Part shown: positions 40,685 to 50,115 of the stretch, one piece after another
How positions within the stretch are numbered: position 1 is the stretch's first letter
How the letters are laid out: every line of letters starts with the position of its first letter
Assembly: GCA_002355935.1 (NCBI GenBank)
Contig: AP017895.1
Span: 2,418,001-2,482,000, forward strand
Reading direction: 5' to 3'
DNA length: 64,000 nucleotides
Origin: Rothia aeria
GTDB taxonomy: Bacteria > Actinomycetota > Actinomycetes > Actinomycetales > Micrococcaceae
Program-made: the position numbers and the translations under genes
The notes under the pieces: model-generated
What the model was told of the DNA's origin: nothing
Databases searched by the model: none
Seen by the model: the letters and a program-made list of their open reading frames with translations, nothing else

Positions 40685-42277
40685 GTGGCCTCTTCTCCTT
40701 CCGTGCACTTCATCCCTTGGCCTGTGGCTGGCCCGCAAAGAATTAGTGAGGGCACGCCGTTGGGGGCGCATCCAGCTCTGCACCTGAAGCCCGGGCTACT
40801 CACCCTCACAGCAGGCGGCAGCGCGCACAGTTTATTCCTGGTGCCGCCCGCGTTTACCCCGGAGCACCCGTATGGTTTCAGCGCTGAGGCCACACCAATC
40901 ATCCTGCCGGATGAGCCCGAGCCGCAGGGCATGTGCTTCCATTTCACGGCCGATGAGAGCCAGCTGCTGGTTCGTGTGTGTGGTTCCTCCCTGTGGGAGC
41001 AAGAAACGCATTATGCAACCGCCGCCATAGACCGCGCCCTGAAGCTCATATGGGCTAAACGCGACACGAATACAGAGCGCATGGCCTGTATTGAGGCAGC
41101 CGTGACAGCGATACATCAGGGGATGCTCACCGACCCGCACCTTCTTGGCCCCGGTGAGTACGCTAGGGTGGGCTCCCCCGACGGGTTCATTTCATACCAC
41201 TTGCATTCGGCTGCTGCGCCCGGGCGGATTACCCGTGTTCTTGAGGTGGACCAGCGCTACGGCAACCCCGAGCGTCGCACGGTGACGGAGTACTGCGCGC
41301 ACGTACTGCCCGATCATGGGTGCCTGGTGTGGCAGGTGGCGGCTGAGGATGCCCGCTACTGGTCAGATGCCATGAGCCCTCTCTTTGATGCTCCGCTGAC
41401 TGGGGAGCAGATTCCCGAGTTTGTGCGGGAAATCCTGCCGTATCTGCCGTCTGCACCGATCGCTTGCGAATATCCGCAGCCGCCGCAGGTCACCGACTAC
41501 AGGGTGACGTTCACGCCGTGGCCGGTGGCTGCTGCGCAGGCGGAGCGCATGAGCGCGGCACCGGATCTGTGGGGACACCTGGTGCCGGGCGAGCTGAGCG
41601 TGGAACGTGCAGACGGTAAACCTGAAAACCTGAGCCTGTATATGGCCGTTGATGATGCCCACACCCTGGTGCCTGGCTGTTTCTTCCAGGTCCCGCCCGA
41701 GCTTCCTGAGGACCCCGCAGGAGGTCTCGCCTTCTCTTTTCGCCGTACCGCGCAGCATGGGGAACTATTACTGGTGGCAAGCGCCGCTGAGACCGTATGG
41801 TCCCCCAACGGGGTGGGAGAGATCGCGGTGGCACGCCTTGATTCGTCACTGAACCTCACCTGGGAGGTGCGGGATACGGTTCCGGGCCGAGCCGAACTGA
41901 TTGAGGCCGTGTTTGAGGTGATGCACACCATCCCCGGCACGGTGCCGCCAATAGTCCCTGAGGGAGAGTGCCTGCACCTGCCTCATAGGTTCGATGTGGC
42001 TGAGGAGTTCGGCACCTACCATTATTGCCATGACGGGGTGATGGTGCGCGCATTTATGGTGGGGGCTGGCTGGGTGGACGGTGATGTGCAGCTATACCAG
42101 GCGCAGGTACAAACCACCGACGGGACGGGTGTGCTCGTGTGGGGCACCGGTTCCTATGGTGCCCGGTACTGGAAGGCGCCGGGGCATCAGGCGTATTTCC
42201 CGCCGCTGACCGGCGATGAGATTCCTGCCCCCGTGCGGGCACTGAGTGCGCACCTACCGCCAGCGGGCAGCGAGTAG
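40685..42277 (+). CDS. PWP-family paralog 3, tandem two-unit protein (a + b)
   Basis: 530 residues made of two complete units. Unit a (about 1-265): FIPWPVAGPQRI, HPALHLKPGLLTL, LIWAKRDTNTERMACIEAAV, EDARYW, APLTGEQIPEF, ILPYLP. Unit b (about 268-530): YRVTFTPWPVAAAQAERM, LWGHLVPGELSV, LTWEVRDTVPGRAELIEAVF, GARYW, PPLTGDEIPAPV, AHLPPA. The units are joined by a short Pro-rich linker. GTG start two bases after the previous stop without its own strong ribosome site, so translational coupling is likely. Function unknown. Confidence 0.72.
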   Translation: MASSPSVHFIPWPVAGPQRISEGTPLGAHPALHLKPGLLTLTAGGSAHSLFLVPPAFTPEHPYGFSAEATPIILPDEPEPQGMCFHFTADESQLLVRVCGSSLWEQETHYATAAIDRALKLIWAKRDTNTERMACIEAAVTAIHQGMLTDPHLLGPGEYARVGSPDGFISYHLHSAAAPGRITRVLEVDQRYGNPERRTVTEYCAHVLPDHGCLVWQVAAEDARYWSDAMSPLFDAPLTGEQIPEFVREILPYLPSAPIACEYPQPPQVTDYRVTFTPWPVAAAQAERMSAAPDLWGHLVPGELSVERADGKPENLSLYMAVDDAHTLVPGCFFQVPPELPEDPAGGLAFSFRRTAQHGELLLVASAAETVWSPNGVGEIAVARLDSSLNLTWEVRDTVPGRAELIEAVFEVMHTIPGTVPPIVPEGECLHLPHRFDVAEEFGTYHYCHDGVMVRAFMVGAGWVDGDVQLYQAQVQTTDGTGVLVWGTGSYGARYWKAPGHQAYFPPLTGDEIPAPVRALSAHLPPAGSE

Positions 42278-42383
42278 CCGCCTAAGGATTCTGCGCATTA
42301 GCGGAATTCTGCACCCTGAGAACATATACAATACAGCCAGCTAATCATGCGTTATAACGCTATATGAAAGGAATAAGCAGAGC

Positions 42384-43301
42384 ATGACCGACGACCTTTT
42401 TCTGACCGAGTTCATCCCCTGGCCCGTGCCCGCCGGGTGGGTTCAGCGGCAGCAGCAGTTTAAGCATCCGGCGGCGCGCCTTATCCCCGGGGAGCTGCAC
42501 ATTCCCTTTGCCTGGGAGGAAGGGGTGGAAAGCGGCGAGAAGGGTTGCATCTTGCGGTACCAGGTGGTTTGGGAAGGGCTCACCCCGGACATGTTTGAGA
42601 ATGGCAACCGGTGGGGCTTCCCGTACCGTGCGGGGTACCTGTCGGTATTTCCGTTCTCACAGGCCGCCGACGATGGGCTCATTTTCGGGATGGATATTAC
42701 CGAAACTGAGCTGCATCTGACCGCTGAACAGGATAATTATTTCTGGTCCCCGCAAGAGGGCCCCGACTATGAAGAATGGGCTAAAACCAGCCTTCTTGCC
42801 CGGGTGCGTATCGGTGAGGATATGACCCCGGTGTGGGAGGTGCATGATACGAACCCGTATCGCCGCCGCTACCTTGAGAACGTGCTGGGTGCACTGGTGG
42901 AGAGCCTGTCGCTGACCCCGGTTGAGCTTGCTGAGGGTGAGGCACACCTGGTGGAGGATTCTGAGTACGACTGGGGTGGTCCCGTAGGCTCTCTGCATTA
43001 CGCCACTACCCTGGTGGCCGATAGGTTCAGCGAAGGCGGCTGCACGCGTGTTGAGAAGCCGCAGATGCTTCGGCTTGTGGCCTGTATGCACCCGATTGGT
43101 ATTGGTGCACCGGACCCAGTGTATGTGGCACAGTTTTTTAACACTGCGGAACCGGAGTATCTGGCGTGGAGCACTGGCGAGGATGCCCGCTACTGGCCGA
43201 AGGAATTGAGCCCGGCGGCTTTTCCTCCGCTGACGGGTGAGGACCTTCCGGAGCATATTCGGCAGCTCATTGCGCATCTGCCGCTAGTACAAGACGCATA
43301 A
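42384..43301 (+). CDS. PWP-family paralog 4, one unit with insert
   Basis: 305 residues, unknown function. FIPWPVPAGWVQRQ is followed by HPAARLIPGELHI, mixing features of both subtypes. The middle has an insert of about 25 residues before PVWEVHDTNPYRRRYLENVLGALVESL. The end is LAWSTGEDARYWP, PPLTGEDLPEHI, LIAHLPLV. GAAAGGAA precedes the ATG, and the 106-base AT-rich gap upstream may hold a promoter. Confidence 0.72.
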   Translation: MTDDLFLTEFIPWPVPAGWVQRQQQFKHPAARLIPGELHIPFAWEEGVESGEKGCILRYQVVWEGLTPDMFENGNRWGFPYRAGYLSVFPFSQAADDGLIFGMDITETELHLTAEQDNYFWSPQEGPDYEEWAKTSLLARVRIGEDMTPVWEVHDTNPYRRRYLENVLGALVESLSLTPVELAEGEAHLVEDSEYDWGGPVGSLHYATTLVADRFSEGGCTRVEKPQMLRLVACMHPIGIGAPDPVYVAQFFNTAEPEYLAWSTGEDARYWPKELSPAAFPPLTGEDLPEHIRQLIAHLPLVQDA

Positions 43302-43586
43302 ACCACTGCGTTGAGCCGTGTGCTGCGGGCCGTAATGCACGGCCAGCAACACACATTCCTATACACAATTTGTATTTTTATACTTTAAGGGAGCGATATA
43401 TACCGTAGAGGATTAATGATTACTCTCAAATAATTCGACAGGTTTAAAGATATATACGTAAAATACTCTAAAATTATTCAGGAATATGGCAGAAAAACGG
43501 GCCGCTCTAAGCTATCATATATGCATAACTATTTAGGGCATGACACCAATCACCACACCGATAAATAACCCGTTATAGGAACACAT
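43302..43586. promoter_or_regulatory. AT-rich spacer between PWP paralogs 4 and 5
   Basis: 285 bases, far richer in A and T than anything nearby between about 43360 and 43530, with several TATA-like stretches. No gene is visible. It probably contains the promoter of paralog 5; the composition suggests foreign DNA or a silenced, regulated promoter. Confidence 0.45.
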
Positions 43587-44404
43587 GTGAATAGCTTCCC
43601 GTACACCATACAATTCACACCCTGGCCAGTCACCGACGAATATAAAGTCTTCTACACCGCCCCGAACCCGGGGCGCATCCGGCGGAGTACCTGCAGCCTG
43701 GCGTGCTGCGCATCGCACACACAAGAATCAGCGACCCCACCCACGAACTGTACCTGGTGCCGCCCATATTCACGCCCAATCACGATGCTGACTTCGTGGG
43801 GTACCTGCACAGCCCCGACGCTGACCAGTGGGCACCCGACATTGAGTTCAAATACTTTGCAAGAGGCGGCGAACTGATGATTCGTGCCCGAAGCCGCCTG
43901 CACTGGGACGACCCGGCCGTGAGCCGCTTCGCCCTAGCCAGTATTGATGCGCAGCTTAACCTGCATTGGGAGCAGCGGGATGAGAACCCGCGCCGCCGGG
44001 ACTACACCGAGGCCGTCATCGGCGCCCTGCATAAGAGTATGCGCCACCCCGCCCGCACCATAGCCGACGGGCAGTGCGTGGCTGTGCGCTCCCCCGACGG
44101 TGAGGCGTCCTCGTATCATCTGCGGGAAGGTAACGATATTATTCGGGTCATTAACATTACCGAATACTCCAACAGCCAGACCCGCAACGCGAAAGCCGGG
44201 TACTATGGGCGGGTGCTGAGCTACTTTGAGGAGGACACGGCCCTGGCATGGCACGCCGCCGAGCAGGATGCACGGTGCTGGCCGTACGGCATGAACCCGC
44301 TGTTTGATACTCCGCTCACCGGCAGCGATATTCCGGAGTGGCATGTGCAGCCCATTCTGCGGCATCTGCCTGATTCGTCGATCCGCAGGCAGCGCGTGGG
44401 GTAG
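43587..44404 (+). CDS. PWP-family paralog 5, one unit (subtype a), frameshifted
   Basis: 272 residues after adding a G at 43670-43673. The first frame reads YTIQFTPWPVTDEYKVF; the second continues HPAEYLQPGVLRI, ELYLVPPIFTP (shared with paralog 3 unit a), LHWEQRDENPRRRDYTEAVIGALHKSM, DARCWP, TPLTGSDIPEW and ILRHLP. GTG start after ATAGGAA. Unknown function, no membrane segment. Confidence 0.7.
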
Positions 44405-44440
44405 CTGCGCCTATAGCGCCAGCAGAGGGTATCGGTTCGG

Positions 44441-44482
44441 GCAGAGGATATTTTCTCCTCCGGTGAGACAAATATCCTCTGC
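44441..44482 (+). terminator. Hairpin after PWP paralog 5
   Basis: GCAGAGGATATTT and its exact complement (13 bp) flank a 16-base loop, 37 bases beyond the stop of paralog 5. No T run follows, so it may be a weak terminator or a protein-binding site. Confidence 0.5.
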
Positions 44483-44608
44483 TCGCGTATATAGTATAGG
44501 GTTACTATAGATGCTAAAGTCAGCGGCACAGGGTGCCGCGGCACACCAACCACCTGCCCAAGACGCCAGTTACAAATACAGTGTCTGTCACCTCGTAAAG
44601 GATCACCC

Positions 44609-45426
44609 GTGAGCGAGTATTCCTACACCATAACGTACGTTCCGTGGCCCCTAGCCGCTTCCTCAAACGCCGGTGTACATCCGGCCTCGCGACTGTTCCC
44701 CGGAATTTTCACGATTGACCGGGCGCTAACCGATGAAGGCCCCATAAGGGCGGCGGCACCGTCGAGGTGGATTATGAATTCGTAGACTATTTCTTCTTTA
44801 ACCCTCCCGCGTATAACCCGCTGAACCCCAAGAATTTTCGGGGGTTCTCAAATGAGGGCGCCTACGATTTTGAGGACCAGGAACTATTCTTTGAGTACTC
44901 TGCCGACTCCGAGAACCTGTATATTGCGGCTGTCAGCGACACCGGCGACGACCGGGTGTGCTACGTGCGGGGCCGAATCGAGCCCACCCTCAAAGTGGTG
45001 TGGGAAATCCGCAGCGACGACCCGGAGTTTATGGAATTCATGGCCGCCATACTGGATGCGGTGCGCACCAGCCTGGGGGTGACCCCGCCGCATCTGAGCG
45101 AGGGCGAAATGATGGAGGTGACGGGCACCATTGAGCGCGTTGAACCTATTGTTGGAGCCTCATACCATACGGTAGCCGGGGGCGTGGTGGTGCGTTTTGT
45201 GAATGTGGAATTCGTGCCGCACCACCCCCTCACGCAGGCCGCATCGTATTTTGCCAAGGTGGTGGGGCGCGGGGTGCCCAGTGGGAGCGTAGTGTGGAGC
45301 GGCCCACGTCGTGTAGTGTTCTGGGAAGGTGCCGACGATGACGGTGATAACCCTCTGCACGGCAAGAGTATTCCTGCCCCGGTGAATTATGCGGTAAAAC
45401 GCCTGCCCGTTGTGGAGGGCGCTTAA
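44609..45426 (+). CDS. PWP-family paralog 6, one unit (subtype a), frameshifted
   Basis: 272 residues after adding a C at 44740-44743. Start YTITYVPWPLAAS with HPASRLFPGIFTI; the second frame has KVVWEIRSDDPEFMEFMAAILDAVRTSL, VVWSGPRRVVFW and LHGKSIPAPV. It is the most divergent member: DARYW is replaced and the last motif is weak (KRLPVV). GTG start at 44609 about eight bases after AAAGGA. It is followed by an MFS transporter gene on the same strand. Confidence 0.68.
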
Positions 45427-45593
45427 ACGCGCGGTTTTCCAGTCTGGGCTGGGCGTAATATTTCTTCACTATTGACGGTTTTTACCCGCAAATTGGGAGG
45501 GTGCTTACCTTCACACACTATGTTTGAGTCATAAACACCCTAACCTGGTGTATGCTGAGATACGAAGAAAATATCGCACCAAAGGTATCCACC

Positions 45594-46948
45594 ATGAAAA
45601 CCGCTGCAACAGCAGAATCCCCCGCCACACGTAACCTCTCACAACGTCTCGAATCCCTGCCCTTCACCCGCAAACATACCAAGCTCCTGGGCGTCACCGG
45701 TATCGGCTGGGCGCTCGACGCCATGGATGTTGGGCTGATCTCCTTCATCATGGCGGCACTGACCAAACAGTGGTCGCTCTCCCCCACCGAAACAAGCTGG
45801 TTAGGCTCCATTGGCTTTTGGGTATGGCTCTGGGCGCCACCGTCGGCGGGCTTCTCGCCGACCGTTTTGGACGACGCTACATTTTCGCCGCAACGCTGCT
45901 CATCTACGGTTTGGCGACGGGCGCATCCGCACTCGCCGGTTCACTGGCCGTTTTGATGGTTTTCCGGTTTATTGTGGGGCTGGGGCTCGGGGCTGAGCTG
46001 CCGGTCGCATCCACGTTGATGTCGGAATTTTCGCCGCGCGCTATTCGTGGGCGTGTGGTCGTTATTTTGGAGGCGTTTTGGGCGCTCGGATGGATTCTTG
46101 CGGCGCTTATCGGCACCTTTGTTGTGCCGAACCCAAACGGCTGGCGGTGGGCGCTTGCCATCGGCGTGATCCCGGCACTGTATTCGCTGATTATTCGCTG
46201 GGGAACACCCGAATCCGTGCGGTTCTTAGAGTCGAAAGGGCGCACTGACGAGGCAGAACGAGTGGTTGCCGAGTTTGAGAGCTCTGCGGCCCTCAGCACA
46301 TGTGCTCACGCGGATGAAACCAACCGTGACAATGCACCTGAGACCCCTGCCAACGATGCCCAGGAGGCAACCTCCATCTGGTCGGCTCCGCTGCGTAAAC
46401 GCACGCTGGCGCTGTGTACCGTATGGTTCTGCATTAACCTCTCGTACTACGGGGCGTTTATCTGGATACCCTCGCTGCTGAGCGCACAGGGTTTCAGCCT
46501 AGTGAAGTCCTTCGCGTTTACCCTGATTATGACCTTGGCGCAGCTGCCCGGCTATGCAGTGGCCGCCTACCTGATTGAGAAGTGGGGGCGCCGAGCCACC
46601 CTCGCCGTATTTTTAGCTGGTTCAGCAGGCGCGGCGGTATGCTACGGCCTCTCACATTCGGATTTCTACATTATCCTCAGCGGGTGCTTCCTCTCGTTCT
46701 TCAACCTGGGCGCATGGGGCGCACTCTACGCCATCAGCCCGGAAGTATTCCCCACCCGACTGCGCGGCACCGGCACCGGCACGGCGGCCGGACTGGGGCG
46801 CATCGCCTCGATTCTGGCGCCGCTTATCGTTCCGCCGCTCATCTCTTTCGGCGGCACCGGAGTACTGTTCGCTGTTTTCGCGGCGGCATTCCTTCTGGCG
46901 GCGGTTACTACCTTCGCGCTGCCCGAAAAGCGCGGGAAATCGCTCTAG
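45594..46948 (+). CDS. MFS transporter, frameshifted
   Basis: Proton-coupled permease of the major facilitator superfamily, 451 residues after adding a T at 45816-45819. Twelve hydrophobic segments. GWALDAMDVGLISF opens helix 1; LADRFGRRYIF is the loop 2-3 motif; RFIVGLGLGAELPVASTLMSEF and PTRLRGTGTG in the second half are typical of the NiaP/aromatic-acid:H+ and sugar-porter groups. The substrate cannot be named. It splits the PWP cluster; no clear link is visible. Confidence 0.85.
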
Positions 46949-46990
46949 CTGCTAAAACCTTCAACACAGGAATGATGTGAAGCATAGTGT

Positions 46991-47028
46991 GCCGAGAAGG
47001 TGGGAATCTCTCACCTTCTCGGCTTTTT
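46991..47028 (+). terminator. Rho-independent terminator after the MFS gene
   Basis: GCCGAGAAGGTG pairs exactly with CACCTTCTCGGC around a nine-base loop and is followed by TTTTT. It lies about 40 bases beyond the MFS stop. Confidence 0.93.
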
Positions 47029-47252
47029 CTTTGTTTATCAGGTGCTCGTGGAGTCGCAGAAGACATAGGGTGCATAATCTGCGGGGCACGCCGCAGGCAC
47101 ACACTATGAGGTGCTGACGTATTTCCAGGTGCCGATACGTTATGATGGCTAAACATCGCGTGTTACCGCCTCATTAATGTGTACAGGGTGGGGCTCAGTG
47201 CGTATCTCAGGTGAGATAGAACGGTCTAGACATCAACCTCAAGGAGCGCGGC

Positions 47253-48980
47253 ATGGCAGAAACCCCCGCAGTCACCTATATTCCCTGGCCAATTGCCCAC
47301 ACGCCCGCGCCGCTTGAGAACGGTGAACCGGTCGCAGGCAGGCATCCTGCTGAGTATCTGGGACCCGGGGTGCTGCACTATATCGGTTCGGAATTTCACC
47401 TGATGGCGGAGCTGAACCCCCAACCTTTCGACCCCGAAAACCCGCATCGGTTTAGGGGTGAACTGGTGCATCGGTACACGTATTTCTCAGGCAATATCAC
47501 GTTTAGTTTCAAAGCTGATGAGGATTATCTTTACTTCACGGCGCACGTTTTTCTGGCCTGGCAAGAGCCCTCTGACCGCACGTACGCGCGCGCCCGGGTG
47601 GATCGTAATTTCGCTTTTCACTGGGAGCAGCACGATGATGACCCGCAGCGTTCGGTCTATATTGAGGCGGTCTTCATGGCACTGTACCGCAGCCTCAGCG
47701 TTGAGCATACGGCGCTTGAGGACGGTGAGTTCCTAGACCTGAACGAAGACACGTGTTACTCATACCATATGCGCCAGGGTGACAATATTACTCGGCTGGC
47801 GTACGTTACCGACTACAGTTCTCGAACATACCTTGACGTGACGACCGACTACCGGGCAACGGTTTTGAGCTACTGCCACCCTCCGGCTCAGCTGGCGTGG
47901 AGCGTTCCAACCGAAGATGCGCGCTACACATTCGAACATACCGATCCCCTCATCTATCCTCCGGACACGGGCGAGGATATTCCCGAGTATGTGCGCCGCA
48001 TACTCCCCCATCTGCCGACAGCGCCCTACCGGCAAGCCGCCCGTTCCTACCCGCCCGCCTCAGAGTATGGTGCGGTCTTTACGCACTGGCCTATGACGGT
48101 TCAGCAGGGTGAGGGTATTCGTGGCACCCAGTATCCGTGGCAGAAGCTCGTTTCCGGGGAGTTTTTAATTCAAAGCCCGCAAAGCGTCCCCTTCAGAATG
48201 TATCTGGACGCCTGCGAACCCGATTGGGATTCCATGAAGGGCGACCGCCAAGTCTACGCCGAGCTAATGCCCATCTCGGGGATTATGCCTAACTTGAATC
48301 ATGCGCGGCCCTGGTTTGGCGTAGATTTTACGCTCGTCATGCGCCGCTGGAATAACCGTTTGGTGTTTGTGGCGGAGCATCTGACCCCGTGGCGTGCCAC
48401 CGATTGGGAGGTGTGCGCCGTCGCGATCCTAGATGCGGAAGGAAACCTGGTCTGGGAGCTTCGCGATGATGTTGCTGGGCGCGGCTCCTATATCGAGGCA
48501 CTGGTGGGGCATATTGTGGATTCTCTGGGAACCGAGCCGCCCGTGCTCGCCCCGGGCGAAGGCAAGGTTCTCTACGACCAGGACGGCCAGGTCTCTTCCG
48601 TGCACGTCAATACGGGTGAAGCCATGCTGCGGGCGCTCATCACGCGTATCTGGTACGGGGTAAACCCGACGACCGGTGAGAGGGCACCGTACCTGTATGA
48701 GGCGCGGGTCAAAGATCAGTTTGATGAGGATTCCAGGGGCGGGTTCAGCACGATCGCCTGGAGCTCACCCGAGAAGTTCTACTACTGGAGCTGGGATCGG
48801 GTGCCCGGGTTCGTGCCTGCGGTAACCGACCCCGAGATTCTGCGCCGCGACGAGGTGGATCTGCTGATTCCGCATCTTCCGGGTGCCCCCGGCGTACCCT
48901 CACAGGAGAATGAAGGCGATGCAGCGGTGCCGTGGTTTTACGAGGCTTCAGGTGCTGTTTCTGACAATCCTGAGCCGTAA
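47253..48980 (+). CDS. PWP-family paralog 7, tandem two-unit protein (a + b)
   Basis: 575 residues. Unit a: VTYIPWPIAHTPAP, HPAEYLGPGVLHY, FHWEQHDDDPQRSVYIEAVF, LAWSVPTEDARYTF, PPDTGEDIPEYV, ILPHLPTAP. Unit b: AVFTHWPMTVQQGEGI, PWQKLVSGEFLI, LVWELRDDVAGRGSYIEALV, IAWSSPEKFYYW, LIPHLPGAP, then an acidic tail. Same a-b order as paralog 3. CAAGGAG precedes the ATG. It stands alone after the MFS terminator. Function unknown. Confidence 0.72.
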   Translation: MAETPAVTYIPWPIAHTPAPLENGEPVAGRHPAEYLGPGVLHYIGSEFHLMAELNPQPFDPENPHRFRGELVHRYTYFSGNITFSFKADEDYLYFTAHVFLAWQEPSDRTYARARVDRNFAFHWEQHDDDPQRSVYIEAVFMALYRSLSVEHTALEDGEFLDLNEDTCYSYHMRQGDNITRLAYVTDYSSRTYLDVTTDYRATVLSYCHPPAQLAWSVPTEDARYTFEHTDPLIYPPDTGEDIPEYVRRILPHLPTAPYRQAARSYPPASEYGAVFTHWPMTVQQGEGIRGTQYPWQKLVSGEFLIQSPQSVPFRMYLDACEPDWDSMKGDRQVYAELMPISGIMPNLNHARPWFGVDFTLVMRRWNNRLVFVAEHLTPWRATDWEVCAVAILDAEGNLVWELRDDVAGRGSYIEALVGHIVDSLGTEPPVLAPGEGKVLYDQDGQVSSVHVNTGEAMLRALITRIWYGVNPTTGERAPYLYEARVKDQFDEDSRGGFSTIAWSSPEKFYYWSWDRVPGFVPAVTDPEILRRDEVDLLIPHLPGAPGVPSQENEGDAAVPWFYEASGAVSDNPEP

Positions 48981-49054
48981 ACGCGGGCAACAAAAGCTAC
49001 GCCGAGAACTCGACCCAGATTTTTACCATTCATCGTTAGAAAGGGTTTAAGCCT

Positions 49055-49591
49055 ATGCAGTACATTCTTTTGCTCAGGAGCGTTAACCTGGGGAAGCTGC
49101 GCAAGGTGTCGATGCCTGAGCTGAAGAAGCGGCTGGCTGCACTGGGGTACGAGAACGTCACAAGCTATATCAACTCGGGGAACCTGCTATTTGTGAGTTC
49201 GCGGGATAAAACCACCGTGGCGCAGGAGATCACCGAGCTGCTGGCGGAGCATTACGATTTTGAGATTCCATTCTCGCTTCTCACCGCTGACGAATACCGC
49301 AAGGATGCGCACAACCTGCCCGAGTGGTGGAACGAGGACATGCCACGCCTAGACGCCATGTTTTTCACCATTGATGCTGATCGCGATGCGCTCGCCGCTG
49401 AGCTCGAAACGTTGGATGTTCCCGACGAGGTGCTTCACGTAGGAACCTGCGCCGTCTACTTCGGCAACTACAGCACGCCCGACTACAAGAAAGCGCAGTA
49501 CGGCAAGTTTATGTCGAAGAAAGCCTTCGCAAACCAGTTGACCCTGCGTAACGCCAAAACCTGCAACAAGATTCTAGACCTGTTGGATTAA
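49055..49591 (+). CDS. DUF1697 family protein
   Basis: 178-residue soluble protein of a widespread uncharacterised family. The opening LLRSVNLGKLRKVSMPELKKRL and YINSGNLLFVS are characteristic, as is RNAKTCNKILDL at the end. ATG follows AAAGGG. It is convergent with the Phd-type gene. No function is established for the family. Confidence 0.85.
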   Translation: MQYILLLRSVNLGKLRKVSMPELKKRLAALGYENVTSYINSGNLLFVSSRDKTTVAQEITELLAEHYDFEIPFSLLTADEYRKDAHNLPEWWNEDMPRLDAMFFTIDADRDALAAELETLDVPDEVLHVGTCAVYFGNYSTPDYKKAQYGKFMSKKAFANQLTLRNAKTCNKILDLLD

Positions 49592-49658
49592 CAACGCCAC
49601 CCCACCCACATCACAGTTTGAGTTTCGTATGGGGTGGGTGATCCGTTTAATCCGCCAA

Positions 49659-49919
49659 CTAATCCTCAAAATCCACAGGACGGCGTTGGGCACGGCTGCG
49701 CGGCTGTAGTTCTAATTCAATATCGGCGGCGTCGAGTGGCATCAAAGCGTCTAAACCACTCCGAACGGATTTAGACTGCAAAGTCTTCTCATACTCGGTA
49801 TAGGTCATGAGCACGTATGCGGGTTCGCCCCGATTGGTAATAATGACTGGTTCGGTTTGTGCCGTTTTCTGTGCTTGGCTGACGTTCTGCTTGAACTCTT
49901 GATTGGTCATCACGGTCAT
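49659..49919 (-). CDS. Phd/YefM-type antitoxin, without visible toxin
   Basis: 86 residues. The N-terminal DNA-binding part has NQEFKQNVSQAQKTA followed by VIITNRGEPAYVLMTYTEYEKTL, the classic Phd/YefM core. The C-terminus (PRSRAQRRPVDFED) resembles antitoxins that partner PIN-domain VapC toxins. The next gene downstream is convergent, so no toxin follows. It may be an orphan left after toxin loss or act in trans. AAGGAG precedes the ATG. Confidence 0.85.
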   Translation of the reverse strand: MTVMTNQEFKQNVSQAQKTAQTEPVIITNRGEPAYVLMTYTEYEKTLQSKSVRSGLDALMPLDAADIELELQPRSRAQRRPVDFED

Positions 49920-50018
49920 TACGATAGCTCCTTACACAGCGATATATCTGCAAGAATAGGATGCGCCCCTGAGAATGGCAAGAAAACTCCTAAACTTACA
50001 GACCCCACAAACCGCGAG

Positions 50019-50078
50019 CAGATAGTATTTTGACGAGCAGATAACAATCCGCTATCTGCTCGTCAAAATACTTATCTG
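50019..50078. repeat. Long imperfect inverted repeat between murB and the antitoxin gene
   Basis: Arms of 25 and 26 bases, complementary except for one bulged A, enclose a nine-base loop. The inner 19 bp are perfect. CGAGCAGATA also occurs twice as a direct repeat within it. It lies 38 bases beyond the murB stop on the leftward strand and about 100 bases before the antitoxin start. No T run follows. Confidence 0.7.
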
Positions 50079-50115
50079 TCCGCGGAAATCGCAGGGAATA
50101 AGAAGCTGAAGAGTC

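Noticed and set aside
45594-46948. MFS transporter as a functional part of the PWP cluster
   Set aside because: It has its own ribosome site and strong terminator, and no motif ties it to the surrounding paralogs. Position alone is not enough.
39047-48980. Mobile element carrying the PWP cluster
   Set aside because: No transposase, integrase, terminal repeats or attachment-like duplications were seen at either edge.
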